Assembly (NCBI RefSeq): GCF_018271995.1
Contig: NZ_JAGUCO010000005.1
Span: forward strand, 124,001-188,000
Length of the DNA: 64,000 bases
Direction of reading: 5' to 3'
DNA from: Carboxylicivirga linearis
Lineage (GTDB): Bacteria > Bacteroidota > Bacteroidia > Bacteroidales > Marinilabiliaceae
The position numbers and the translations under genes were made by a program. The notes under the pieces were generated by a model that was given only the letters and a program-made list of their open reading frames with translations, was not told the DNA's origin and did not search any database. Of the stretch, positions 33,616-41,396 are shown piece by piece (position 1 is the first letter of the stretch; every line of letters starts with the position of its first letter).

Positions 33616-34162
33616 ATGAGTTCCGAGAATTACTATATAGGCGACCAACATGCAACTTATTTCTTAACATTTACTGTTGTTAATTGGATTGATGTTTTTA
33701 CACGACCTGAGTATAAGGATGTAGTTGTAGATTCATTAAGATTCTGTCAGGAAAATAAAAAGCTTAGGATTTTTGCGTGGGTATTAATGACAAACCATCT
33801 TCATATGATTTGTAAAACGGATTATCCTCAACAACTCAGTAACCTTATAAGAGACTTTAAGCAATTTACTGCGAAGAACCTTTTAAAGATGATTGAAGAA
33901 GGTAATGAAAGTAGAAAAGAATGGATGTTATATCGTTTTCAATATGCCGGCAAGTATGATAATAGAATAAAAGATACAGGTTTTGGCAAGATAAAAGTCA
34001 TCCAGTGCTAATGGATTCTAACAGTAAGCTCGACCAACGAATAAACTATATTCATAATAATCCAGTAAAGGCAGAATGGGTTGCTAATGCGGAGGATTAT
34101 CTCTACGGTAGTGCAATAAACTACTCTGGAGGTAAAGGATTATTGGATGTTGTATGTATTTG
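33616..34162 (+). pseudogene. REP-associated tyrosine transposase (RAYT), frame-disrupted
   Basis: The first 131 codons read as a TnpA-REP/Y1 HUH transposase: HATYFLTFTVVNWIDVF, then MTNHLHMICK with the HUH pair, and QLSNLIRDFKQFT. The frame then leaves the family at about 33984 (TGFGKIKVIQC, stop 34011). In another frame the expected continuation resumes: FWQDKSHPVLMDSN, QRINYIHNNPVKAEWV. A small deletion explains the shift, and a second slip near 34140 would restore the usual end at TGA 34160-34162. The stop lies exactly at the start of REP copy D. Probably inactive unless assembly error. Confidence 0.8.
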
Positions 34163-34212
34163 AATTAAGAAATTCAGAACCAAAAACTCCTCGATTCCTA
34201 TCGAAGGGATAA
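34160..34212 (+). repeat. REP-like repeat, copy D
   Basis: TGAATTAAGAAATTC, then ACTCCTCGAttcctaTCGAAGGGAT. Its first three bases coincide with the expected stop codon of the RAYT gene. Confidence 0.7.
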
Positions 34213-34244
34213 TTGTAGTATCAACTCGTATCGATAAAAACGTA

Positions 34245-34293
34245 TTGAATTCGGAAATTTAATGCAATAAACTCCTCGATAGGAATCGAGGAA
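34245..34293 (+). repeat. REP-like repeat, copy E
   Basis: A TTGAATTCGGAAATTTAATG flank and the hairpin CTCCTCGAT-agga-ATCGAGGA, ending nine bases before the stop of the wzc-like gene (minus strand). Confidence 0.68.
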
Positions 34294-34301
34294 TAGGTTC
34301 T

Positions 34302-36689
34302 TTAATTTTCGTAATATCCATGACCATAGGTATAGCGGTAGCCATAGTTATATCGGTAATTATAACCGTATCCATATCCTTTTTTCATGTTAAGGTCATT
34401 CATCAGTATACCAACGTTCTTAATTCCTTCATCAGAAATATTCTTTAGTGTTTGCTCGGTAATCTTTTTAATAGAGTGATTTTGTCTCACTAAAAAGATC
34501 AAAGAATCAGCATGGCGAGCTAGTAAAAATGGATCGGAAACGATACCCATAGGAGGCGTATCCATAATAATGATATCAAATTCCTTTTTCAACTCATCCA
34601 TTAGTGTTTGAGTTTTTTCAGAACTGATTAATTCTGATGGATTGGGAGGTATGTCTCCTGAAGGTATGATGGTTAAATTTTCCTGTTGATGAGGTATTTT
34701 TATTTCATCATAACTGGCTTTACCAATTAAGTAGTGTGATAAGCCCGTTTTTCCTTTAGTATCCACTAGCTTATTCAGACCTGGTTTTCTCAGGTCAAAA
34801 CCCAGAATAGCTGTTTTTTTGCCACTGATAGCCAATGCTGCTGCAATATTAAGCGCACAAAAGGTCTTGCCTTCTCCCGGAATGGAAGAACTAACACTTA
34901 CCACCGGGCATGGTATATCCTGCGTTAAATAATCCAGACGAGTACGTACTCTTCGGAAGCTTTCTGTAATAACCGATTTTGGATGGTGCTGAATTACATT
35001 ACTTTCTTCCTTTGTGTTGTGTAATACTTGACCTATAACAGGTATGTCGGTTATTTTATTAATGTCTTCTTCGGCAAGAATTTTATTATTTAAAAGTTGA
35101 CGTAAGCCAACAAAAGCCAATGGTAGTATCAGACCTAATAGAAAGGCATTTTTTCTGTTGCTGCTGATGTTAGGTGCGATGATGCCATTGCCTTGTGCAG
35201 CCTCCAATATTTGATGATCAGGTGTGTTAGAAGCTTTTTGTATTTGCGATTCAGATCGTTTGCGTAATAAGAAGGTGTATACTTCGTTACTTAACTCAAA
35301 TTTACGTTCTATACCCAATAGCTTTCTTTCGGTCTCAGGCAGGGTGTATAACTCCTGTTCGTTTTTACTCTTGGTAGCCTGTAAACGAGCAATGGTTTCG
35401 TTTAAAACATCAAGCTGACTATTAATGGTTTTGATTAATGTTTGGGTGGCTATATTAATTTGAGTTTCAATATCCCTATTGAAAAGGTTTTGATCTTCAC
35501 TATACGTTAAACGTAATCTTTGAGAGTTAAGCTCCATTATCTGTCGGATCTGTTCTGCCAGTAAATTGTTTTCAATATCATACTGGGCAGGAGCAATTAC
35601 ATCATTACCGGTGATGTTATCTGAAAAATAATTCTTCAGATAGTTATAATAGCGTTTTGTTATTTCATGTTGGGCCAGTTGTTGTTCAATATCTTGCAAA
35701 CCATTGAATAAATATTCTGCTTTAGCTGAAACACTCTGAATTCTGTTATCAGTGCGGAATTGACTTAATTGTGAACCTGTAAGAAAAAGTGAATCTGAAA
35801 TTACCCCTAATTGCTCTTCAATAAAGGCGATAGTATTGGTGGCTATCTGGTTTTTCTGTTCCAGGTTATTGGCAATAAAAACTTTCGCTAACTGATTCAG
35901 GAATGTGATGTTTTTCTGATTGTTCTTTCCGGTTACGGATACTCTTATAATAGATGATGATTCATTTGCTCTATAGGTACGGAGTCTTGACTTGTAATGG
36001 GCAGCAATATTATTAGGGTGGTTAAAAACAAAGTACATCTCCTGATTGGATGCAGTTGTTCCTTTGGTGTTTTCAATCTTAAAACGTCCCCAATTTGCAT
36101 CAACCACTTCCCCAAATCGGTAAGTTTGTTCAATATTAATTGAGCTTAAGTTGATTCCAGAGGTGTTTAATCGATAGTTGTAAGTGGAAGCACTTTCTGT
36201 GTTCAACTTTAATCTATATTGATCCTGATTGATAATTTCAATGTGGATAGGAGTATTAAGAATTTGGTTGTGTAGGGAATCGAAAACTACTTTAAATGGT
36301 TCTCCACTTCCATACATCTCGGTATGCTTCACTCTGCCACTGATAAAATAACTCAAATGAAAATCCAGTTGATCAACTGTTTCTTTTACCACATCCCAGG
36401 ATGTTAAGATAGCCATTTGGTTTTCCATATTCTGTTGTCCGGGAGTAAGCCCGAAACCTTCCATCATATTACCTGTAGGCATCTTTTCACCTCTCTCTTC
36501 AATCAATAAGGATATGGAAGCACGATAGGTTGGTAAGGTCCATCGATGAATCAGAAAAACGGTTGCTAAAGCTATTGGAATGGTAATGGCAAATAGCCAC
36601 CAAAAATGCAGCAAATCAAATAGAAAGCGTTTGGTATCGAAATTGAAACCTGATGATTGAGAGGTAGTGTGGATGGATTTATTTTGCAC
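34302..36689 (-). CDS. Wzc-like polysaccharide co-polymerase / tyrosine autokinase
   Basis: 795 residues. An N-terminal membrane segment (~29-48), a periplasmic Wzz-type domain with coiled-coil, and a second membrane segment (~525) precede a cytoplasmic BY-kinase. The kinase has Walker A SSIPGEGKTF (~605), A' FDLRKP and Walker B IIMDTPPMG. The last 25 residues carry 11 tyrosines, the autophosphorylation cluster. Wzc controls chain length and export with the outer-membrane Wza, encoded directly upstream (7-base gap). It probably serves the polysaccharide locus to the right. Confidence 0.9.
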   Translation of the reverse strand: MQNKSIHTTSQSSGFNFDTKRFLFDLLHFWWLFAITIPIALATVFLIHRWTLPTYRASISLLIEERGEKMPTGNMMEGFGLTPGQQNMENQMAILTSWDVVKETVDQLDFHLSYFISGRVKHTEMYGSGEPFKVVFDSLHNQILNTPIHIEIINQDQYRLKLNTESASTYNYRLNTSGINLSSINIEQTYRFGEVVDANWGRFKIENTKGTTASNQEMYFVFNHPNNIAAHYKSRLRTYRANESSSIIRVSVTGKNNQKNITFLNQLAKVFIANNLEQKNQIATNTIAFIEEQLGVISDSLFLTGSQLSQFRTDNRIQSVSAKAEYLFNGLQDIEQQLAQHEITKRYYNYLKNYFSDNITGNDVIAPAQYDIENNLLAEQIRQIMELNSQRLRLTYSEDQNLFNRDIETQINIATQTLIKTINSQLDVLNETIARLQATKSKNEQELYTLPETERKLLGIERKFELSNEVYTFLLRKRSESQIQKASNTPDHQILEAAQGNGIIAPNISSNRKNAFLLGLILPLAFVGLRQLLNNKILAEEDINKITDIPVIGQVLHNTKEESNVIQHHPKSVITESFRRVRTRLDYLTQDIPCPVVSVSSSIPGEGKTFCALNIAAALAISGKKTAILGFDLRKPGLNKLVDTKGKTGLSHYLIGKASYDEIKIPHQQENLTIIPSGDIPPNPSELISSEKTQTLMDELKKEFDIIIMDTPPMGIVSDPFLLARHADSLIFLVRQNHSIKKITEQTLKNISDEGIKNVGILMNDLNMKKGYGYGYNYRYNYGYRYTYGHGYYEN

Positions 36690-36696
36690 CTTTGTA

Positions 36697-37503
36697 TTAT
36701 TTTATTAATGAATCGAGCGTTATATACAATGCAAGTAAACCTGTGATAATTCCCAGTGAGAAAGATTCACCAATTCCAAATTGCTTGGCTCGCATTGGAC
36801 GTACGTATAACATATCATTGGGGTAGATAAAATAATATTCTGAATTAACGATATTCTTATCCGTCAGATCAACAGTATAGGTAACCGGTCCATCAGGTAG
36901 CTGACGAAGTAATTGTAATTTTTTTTGCTTTCCATAAGGGGTAACTCCTCCGGCAAGAGCAACCGCTTCAAAAATGGTAATTTGTTCTTTGGTCATATTG
37001 TGCACTCCCTGACTACGGAACTCGCCCAGTGCAGTAAATGTATTGGTAGCCAGTTTAAAGGTCAGGTTATATTCTTTTAAGAATGGTTTGAGAGCATCCT
37101 TTACACGTTCTTTACCATTAACTACATTGCATCCTTTAAGATTTATATTTCCAACATAGGGAAAATCAATATTCATGCTGTCATCTATCTGATAATAGAA
37201 GAAATTTTGATTTTGTTGACCACCTCCCATGTTATTTGATCTTCTCTGATTAAAAAACTCAGAAATCTTTTCATCTGGCGTAGATACATTAATGAAGAGG
37301 TAATCGTTGGGTTGTAGAATATATTGATCCGTAATGCTTTTCATTTCACTATACGGATTGCTATAGTTTTTATCAGAACTGTGATCCTGCAATAAGACTA
37401 TTTCTTTTTGAGGTATACAACTAAATAGAGAGGATACTAATACCATTGCAGATAGAAATAGTTGTGTGTTTCTGCCTTTTAAACGTGAAGAGAATAGATG
37501 CAT
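36697..37503 (-). CDS. Wza-like polysaccharide export lipoprotein
   Basis: 268 residues with a lipobox (SSLFSCIP, Cys about 29) and a poly_export (PES) domain starting YILQPNDYLFINVSTPDEK. An SLBB-like unit follows (FTALGEFRSQGVHNMTKEQITIFEAVALAGGVTPYGKQK), and a C-terminal hydrophobic segment could form the outer-membrane helix. It is the secretin-like exit channel partner of the Wzc-like protein encoded next. A TATTTTTG box (37542-37549) lies about 38 bases upstream. Confidence 0.9.
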   Translation of the reverse strand: MHLFSSRLKGRNTQLFLSAMVLVSSLFSCIPQKEIVLLQDHSSDKNYSNPYSEMKSITDQYILQPNDYLFINVSTPDEKISEFFNQRRSNNMGGGQQNQNFFYYQIDDSMNIDFPYVGNINLKGCNVVNGKERVKDALKPFLKEYNLTFKLATNTFTALGEFRSQGVHNMTKEQITIFEAVALAGGVTPYGKQKKLQLLRQLPDGPVTYTVDLTDKNIVNSEYYFIYPNDMLYVRPMRAKQFGIGESFSLGIITGLLALYITLDSLIK

Positions 37504-37541
37504 TTAAGTAATGTCAGTTCGTTTTTGGTTTTATTAGCTAT

Positions 37542-37549
37542 CAAAAATA
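37542..37549 (-). promoter_or_regulatory. -7 promoter box of the wza-wzc pair
   Basis: TATTTTTG on the minus strand, 38 bases before the wza-like ATG; -33 element not clear. Confidence 0.45.
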
Positions 37550-37671
37550 AGGTTTTCTTAAGAATTTACCCTACCTCACTACCTTTTTATATATTCTATT
37601 GTATATAGTCTTTAACATGACAATATAAACTATACCTTGAATATTATTGTTTTAGTAGAAAATATTAACGA

Positions 37672-37884
37672 ATGAATAAGATTACAAAAGAGATTAATAT
37701 TGAAAATCTAATTGATCTGGTTCCGGGTGCAGTGAGATATCTCAGTGAAAAAGGAATTACCTGCATTGCTTGTGGCGAACCTGTATGGGGAAGTCTTGAA
37801 GAAGTGGCTATGAATAAGGGATTCTCAAAGGAGGAGATTGATCAGTTTGTAAGTGCTTTAAACAAGATGGTAGATAATGGTTAA
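37672..37884 (+). CDS. DUF1858 domain protein
   Basis: 70 residues: helix start MNKITKEINIENLIDLVPGA, then ITCIACGEPVWGSLEEVAMNKGFSKEEID, the DUF1858 pattern with the CxxCG-type redox or metal motif. Such small proteins occur alone or fused to hybrid-cluster or DUF542 proteins and are thought to handle redox or metal chemistry; no function is assigned. Monocistronic. The MITE-like element starts at its stop codon. Confidence 0.82.
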   Translation: MNKITKEINIENLIDLVPGAVRYLSEKGITCIACGEPVWGSLEEVAMNKGFSKEEIDQFVSALNKMVDNG

Positions 37885-38125
37885 TTATGAATGCGAATCA
37901 ACAGTTGAACCCACTTTGGGGTTCCTTTCTAATACGTTCATATTCCACGGGTTCCACCCGTGGCTATTCATATTAAATCCTTTCAGGATTTGAAAATGTC
38001 CGAAGGACATTAAAAATATTAGCCTCGTGCGGAGCGCGAGGTGACTATTAGACTAATGATGCAACCCCGAAAGTGGGTTGAACTTTACTATAAAACAATT
38101 TGAACTATTGATTCGCATTATGAAT
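37884..38125. repeat. MITE-like element with terminal inverted repeats and nested hairpins
   Basis: Ends carry AATGCGAATCAACAGTT (37890-37906) and, inverted, AATGCGAATCAATAGTT (38102-38118). Just inside are GTTGAACCCACTTTGGGGTT (37904-37923) and its inverted partner (38063-38083). The middle contains hairpins CCACGGG-ttcca-CCCGTGG, CCTTTCAGG, TGTCC-gaa-GGACA and CCTCG...CGAGG. No coding frame. The symmetric build suggests a non-autonomous mobile repeat or structured RNA. Confidence 0.65.
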
Positions 38126-38312
38126 GATAAAATGTGAATGGTGAATTTTGTTAAAGAATACATTTGATGCCCCAAAAAATAAATATTAAAAGTGATGAGT
38201 TAACAGACTGAACTTTTTAGATATAATGCTTTTTATTGGCAGAGATCACAATAAAATCACAACAAAGAAGGCTTTTCTGCGTATATTTTAGTGTTAAACA
38301 GAAAATGCTTGC

Positions 38313-38320
38313 TATTTTTG
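38313..38320 (+). promoter_or_regulatory. -7 promoter box of the WecA-like gene
   Basis: TATTTTTG ends 26 bases before ATG 38347 and makes the longer frame from 38236 unlikely. Confidence 0.45.
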
Positions 38321-38346
38321 CAAAGACTTTGGACACAAACTATTTT

Positions 38347-39471
38347 ATGAACGAATTAACTATTCAGCTTTTAATACCTTTTGCTGCCTTTTTATCTTTT
38401 ATTGTAGTATTTCTTTCTATTCCCACTATACTAAGAGTGGCTAAGATGAAGAATCTTTTCGATGAGCCAAATAAAAGAACTGTGCACAGGGTAAAGATTC
38501 CAACATTGGGAGGGATGGCTATTTTTATTGGCTTTATATTTACTTACTCTTTGTTTGTTGATTGGTTTGAATTTCCTCATATTCCGTTTCTTACAGCGTC
38601 ATTGGTTGTTATTTTTGCCATTGGTATTAAGGATGATATTTTGGCAACAGCTCCTATGGTTAAGTTAGGCGGACAAATTTTAGCTGCTTTAATTATCGTT
38701 GGGTTAGGACAGGTTGTGCTGACTGATTTTCATGGTTTTTTTGGTATCCAGCCTAATCCATTCTGGGGGACTGTTTTTACTATTTTCACCATTATTTTTT
38801 TGGTAAATGGCTTTAACCTTATTGACGGAATAGATGGTCTGGCTGCCATTACGGGGATCATAACTTTATTATCCTTTTCTATCTGGTTCTTTATCAACGG
38901 CGAATACCATATTCCTGTTTTATCTGCAGCTCTGATTGGAGGATTGTTGGCTTTTGCCTATTATAATATCTTTTCGAAACGGCAGAAGATATTTATGGGT
39001 GATACAGGTTCTCTGGTGTTGGGATTCCTTGTTTCAGTGGTTGCCATTCGTTTCAGTGAATTAAATACAACGGCTCATCGTCCTTTGTTGGAATATCAGA
39101 TGAATAGTGCACCGGCTGTTGCTATGGCCATTTTAATTGTTCCCTTTATTGATACAGTTCGAGTATTCTTCTTACGGGTTGCACAAGGTAATTCGCCTTT
39201 TACTGCAGATAAAAATCATATTCATCATCGAATGCTGGCTTTAGGATTTACTCATTTGCAGGTTTCATTGATTATTGGAGCTGTGAATATTGCATTCGTA
39301 ATATTGGGTTATAGCCTGCGAAATCTTGGAATGTTAAAACTGACTATATTAATATTCGTTTTTGGTATGACTGTTGCATATATCCCTTCATGGGTATTGT
39401 ATTATAAAAAACGTCATCTGATTCGACGTTTAAAACAGATAAAGAATAAAGGAAAAATGTTTATTTTTTAA
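38347..39471 (+). CDS. WecA/TagO-type undecaprenyl-phosphate sugar-1-phosphate transferase
   Basis: About 374 residues, ten or so membrane segments, MraY/WecA superfamily. Diagnostic cytoplasmic motifs are DEPNKRTVHRVKIPTLGG, NLIDGIDGLAA (Asp-rich), MGDTGSLVLGF and the HIHHRML motif near residue 290 that marks GlcNAc-1-phosphate (WecA) rather than MraY enzymes. It starts lipid-linked glycan assembly on undecaprenyl phosphate, likely the priming step for the neighbouring polysaccharide locus. The start 38236 is rejected in favour of 38347 because of the promoter box. Confidence 0.88.
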   Translation: MNELTIQLLIPFAAFLSFIVVFLSIPTILRVAKMKNLFDEPNKRTVHRVKIPTLGGMAIFIGFIFTYSLFVDWFEFPHIPFLTASLVVIFAIGIKDDILATAPMVKLGGQILAALIIVGLGQVVLTDFHGFFGIQPNPFWGTVFTIFTIIFLVNGFNLIDGIDGLAAITGIITLLSFSIWFFINGEYHIPVLSAALIGGLLAFAYYNIFSKRQKIFMGDTGSLVLGFLVSVVAIRFSELNTTAHRPLLEYQMNSAPAVAMAILIVPFIDTVRVFFLRVAQGNSPFTADKNHIHHRMLALGFTHLQVSLIIGAVNIAFVILGYSLRNLGMLKLTILIFVFGMTVAYIPSWVLYYKKRHLIRRLKQIKNKGKMFIF

Positions 39472-39552
39472 CTTCCCTTTGGGACGTAATTATTTATAAA
39501 ATTAACTGCTGCGGATGGTATAGTTACTTTAAACATCAAAAAAGCACAAGAA

Positions 39553-40647
39553 TCATTTATTCTTTTTTAGTTTATTCAAGCCAAATTGAAGTAATCTGGT
39601 AAATACGATAAAAAGTCTTTTTATTGCGTTTGAAGAATGACCTGTACTATTTGAAAGTACACTCTTAATGAAATTTAATTTGTTCGTTATTCCATTCGTA
39701 TTTCTAAATCTCTCCAAAGCTAATTCATAACTGTATTTATTGTTTTGCTGATCGGATTGATGTATTAATTTTATTAAAGTCTTTTTCTCTAAGGGAGATA
39801 AGTTCAATCTAAATTTTTGAGGTGTAAAATTAAACTTATATTGAAAGATGAATTCAGTTTTAGCAATAATTTCCCTGATGGGTTTCTCAATATTTAAATC
39901 TTTTATAATCTCAAAAAAATAAGATTTATTAATAGTATGTTTTTGTGATAATAAGATAAGGTCAAAAAACCAACTTAAACGGATACCGCCTCTTCTCATG
40001 GTATGATAAGCATGTAAGGCAAGATAGGCGAAGTTTAATTCCGGAATTATTTCTGATTGATCAGTATTTAAGTGTTTTATCAGGTGTTGGTTTGGAATGA
40101 TATAATTTAAATCCGTGTCAAACAAAGTGCGATGGATTTCTATCAGAATATCCTTATACATGATACCGGGTAATTGATGCCCCGTGCGTTTATCATGCTC
40201 CTTTTCAATAGAATTGCAGAGACCTCCATATGATAAAAGTAATTGACGTGCTTTTTCTGCATCATCATTTAAGAATAGCATATCGATGTCGCTCATCGGT
40301 CTTATAGCCGGATCAGGATATATAGAGGTAGCCAAAGTACATCCTTTTAATAAAACAGGTCTTAGCTTATTGGCTATGAATAGCTCGGTTAATTCATCAC
40401 GTATGGATAGTATTTTTATATTCCGTAATAGGGAAGCGAAATAAGCTTTTTTCAGTTGCAGGGTTAAGTAATCAGGCAGTTGGACTTGTTTTTTTGTAGC
40501 GAGATAATACAGATAGGGAGAAAAACCGTTTTTATTGGTAAAGTGGACTAAAAAGTCTTGATCGAATGATTTCTTAAAAGGGAGTGGTGTACTCATAAGA
40601 GCACTTAGAACCCAATGTTCTTCTTGTTTAAGTTGGTATTTATCCAT
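39553..40647 (-). CDS. Nucleotidyltransferase family protein
   Basis: About 364 residues. The NTP_transf_5-like core is visible: LRPVLLKGCTLATSIYPDP followed by RPMSDIDMLF (catalytic DxD), LIEIHRTLFD, and YLALHAYHT with helical remainder. Proteins of this family sit in exopolysaccharide and peptide-modification clusters; the acceptor is unknown. ATG 40647 is chosen over GTG 40659. It converges on the WecA-like gene and lies at the left edge of the polysaccharide region. Confidence 0.78.
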   Translation of the reverse strand: MDKYQLKQEEHWVLSALMSTPLPFKKSFDQDFLVHFTNKNGFSPYLYYLATKKQVQLPDYLTLQLKKAYFASLLRNIKILSIRDELTELFIANKLRPVLLKGCTLATSIYPDPAIRPMSDIDMLFLNDDAEKARQLLLSYGGLCNSIEKEHDKRTGHQLPGIMYKDILIEIHRTLFDTDLNYIIPNQHLIKHLNTDQSEIIPELNFAYLALHAYHTMRRGGIRLSWFFDLILLSQKHTINKSYFFEIIKDLNIEKPIREIIAKTEFIFQYKFNFTPQKFRLNLSPLEKKTLIKLIHQSDQQNNKYSYELALERFRNTNGITNKLNFIKSVLSNSTGHSSNAIKRLFIVFTRLLQFGLNKLKKNK

Positions 40648-40735
40648 TGCCTTTTTCACGGGTTCACAAGATACTTCTTTTTAAAAGAAGCCGGGCAATT
40701 GGAAGGTGAATTAGATTGGAGAGTTGTAATATTAG

Positions 40736-40850
40736 GTTATTTCGATATTTCGACTGGCTCAATGCCCGAGGCTCAATAACCAAAGGGCAATGAAAGTGGT
40801 AACTTAACCTTATTAGGTGGTAACCTGAGCTTGTCGAAGGGTACTCTTTG
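40736..40850. repeat. Dispersed TTCGACAAGCTCA-type repeat, left of GIY-YIG
   Basis: Contains ATTTCGACTGGCTCAATG and further GGCTCAATAACC, then the inverted CCTGAGCTTGTCGAAGG (40827-40843). The last part encodes the C-terminus of the GIY-YIG frame, suggesting repeat insertion into its end. Confidence 0.5.
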
Positions 40851-41115
40851 ATAGTTCCGGTAACTCATCATGGCGCCCCTCAATTAAAGCCAACTTCTTT
40901 TTTCTGCTCCAGCCCTTTATTTGCTTTTCACGATAAAAGGCATCTGCAATATTATCGTATTCTTCATAATAAACTAGTTTAACAGGTAAATGCTTCTTTG
41001 TGAAATTGGCTCCTGTACCTGCCTGATGTTGAGAGATTCTTTTATCGAGGTATTTAGTGCTGCCTGTATAGAATTTACCGTTGCTGCATTCAAGTATGTA
41101 CATGAAACCTTTCAT
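40813..41115 (-). CDS. GIY-YIG nuclease family protein
   Basis: About 100 residues from ATG 41115: MKGFMYILECSNGKFYTGSTKYLDKRISQH is the GIY-YIG core (YIL...YTG, catalytic Arg), followed by KLVYYEEY, AFYREKQIKGWSRKKKLALIEG. This is the UPF0213-like small class. The longer start (41172) would read through repeat DNA, as does the C-terminus (STLRQAQVTT). Inverted TTCGACAAGCTCA repeats lie on both sides, so it may be a small selfish unit. Functions in the class are mostly unproven. Confidence 0.75.
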   Translation of the reverse strand: MKGFMYILECSNGKFYTGSTKYLDKRISQHQAGTGANFTKKHLPVKLVYYEEYDNIADAFYREKQIKGWSRKKKLALIEGRHDELPELSKSTLRQAQVTT

Positions 41116-41139
41116 AGGAATAAGGTAGGGAGAATTCGT

Positions 41140-41262
41140 TATTTCGACAAGCTCAATAACCAATTTCGACAAGTTTCGACAGGCTCAACTATTGCTCAGT
41201 GTGCAATTTCGGCATTTCGACATTTCGACAGGCTCAATGCTCAATCCCCAGTGCTCGATGAT
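41140..41262. repeat. Dispersed TTCGACAAGCTCA-type repeat, right of GIY-YIG
   Basis: TTTCGACAAGCTCAATAACC, TTTCGACAAG, TTTCGACAGGCTCAAC and later CATTTCGACATTTCGACAGG are near-identical short copies. The run ends in GCTCAAT heptamers. The nearest copy is inverted relative to the one at 40827-40843 across the nuclease gene. Confidence 0.55.
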
Positions 41263-41349
41263 TTAGGAAGATAAACCTAAAAATCGGTTGAAGTATATAT
41301 TCTATAATCTTATTGGACAGAATTATAGCTTGAGGCTATTGTTCTTTTC

Positions 41350-41384
41350 CATTCACTACTGACTACTGACTACTCACAAATTAC
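41350..41384 (+). repeat. Heptanucleotide array abutting a promoter box
   Basis: cattcac, tactgac, tactgac, tactcac, aaattac fill 41350-41384. TATCTTCG (41385-41392), a variant -7 box, follows at once, and ATG 41397 comes four bases later. The array therefore occupies the -33 region of this glycosyltransferase gene. Confidence 0.65.
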
Positions 41385-41396
41385 TATCTTCGTATT

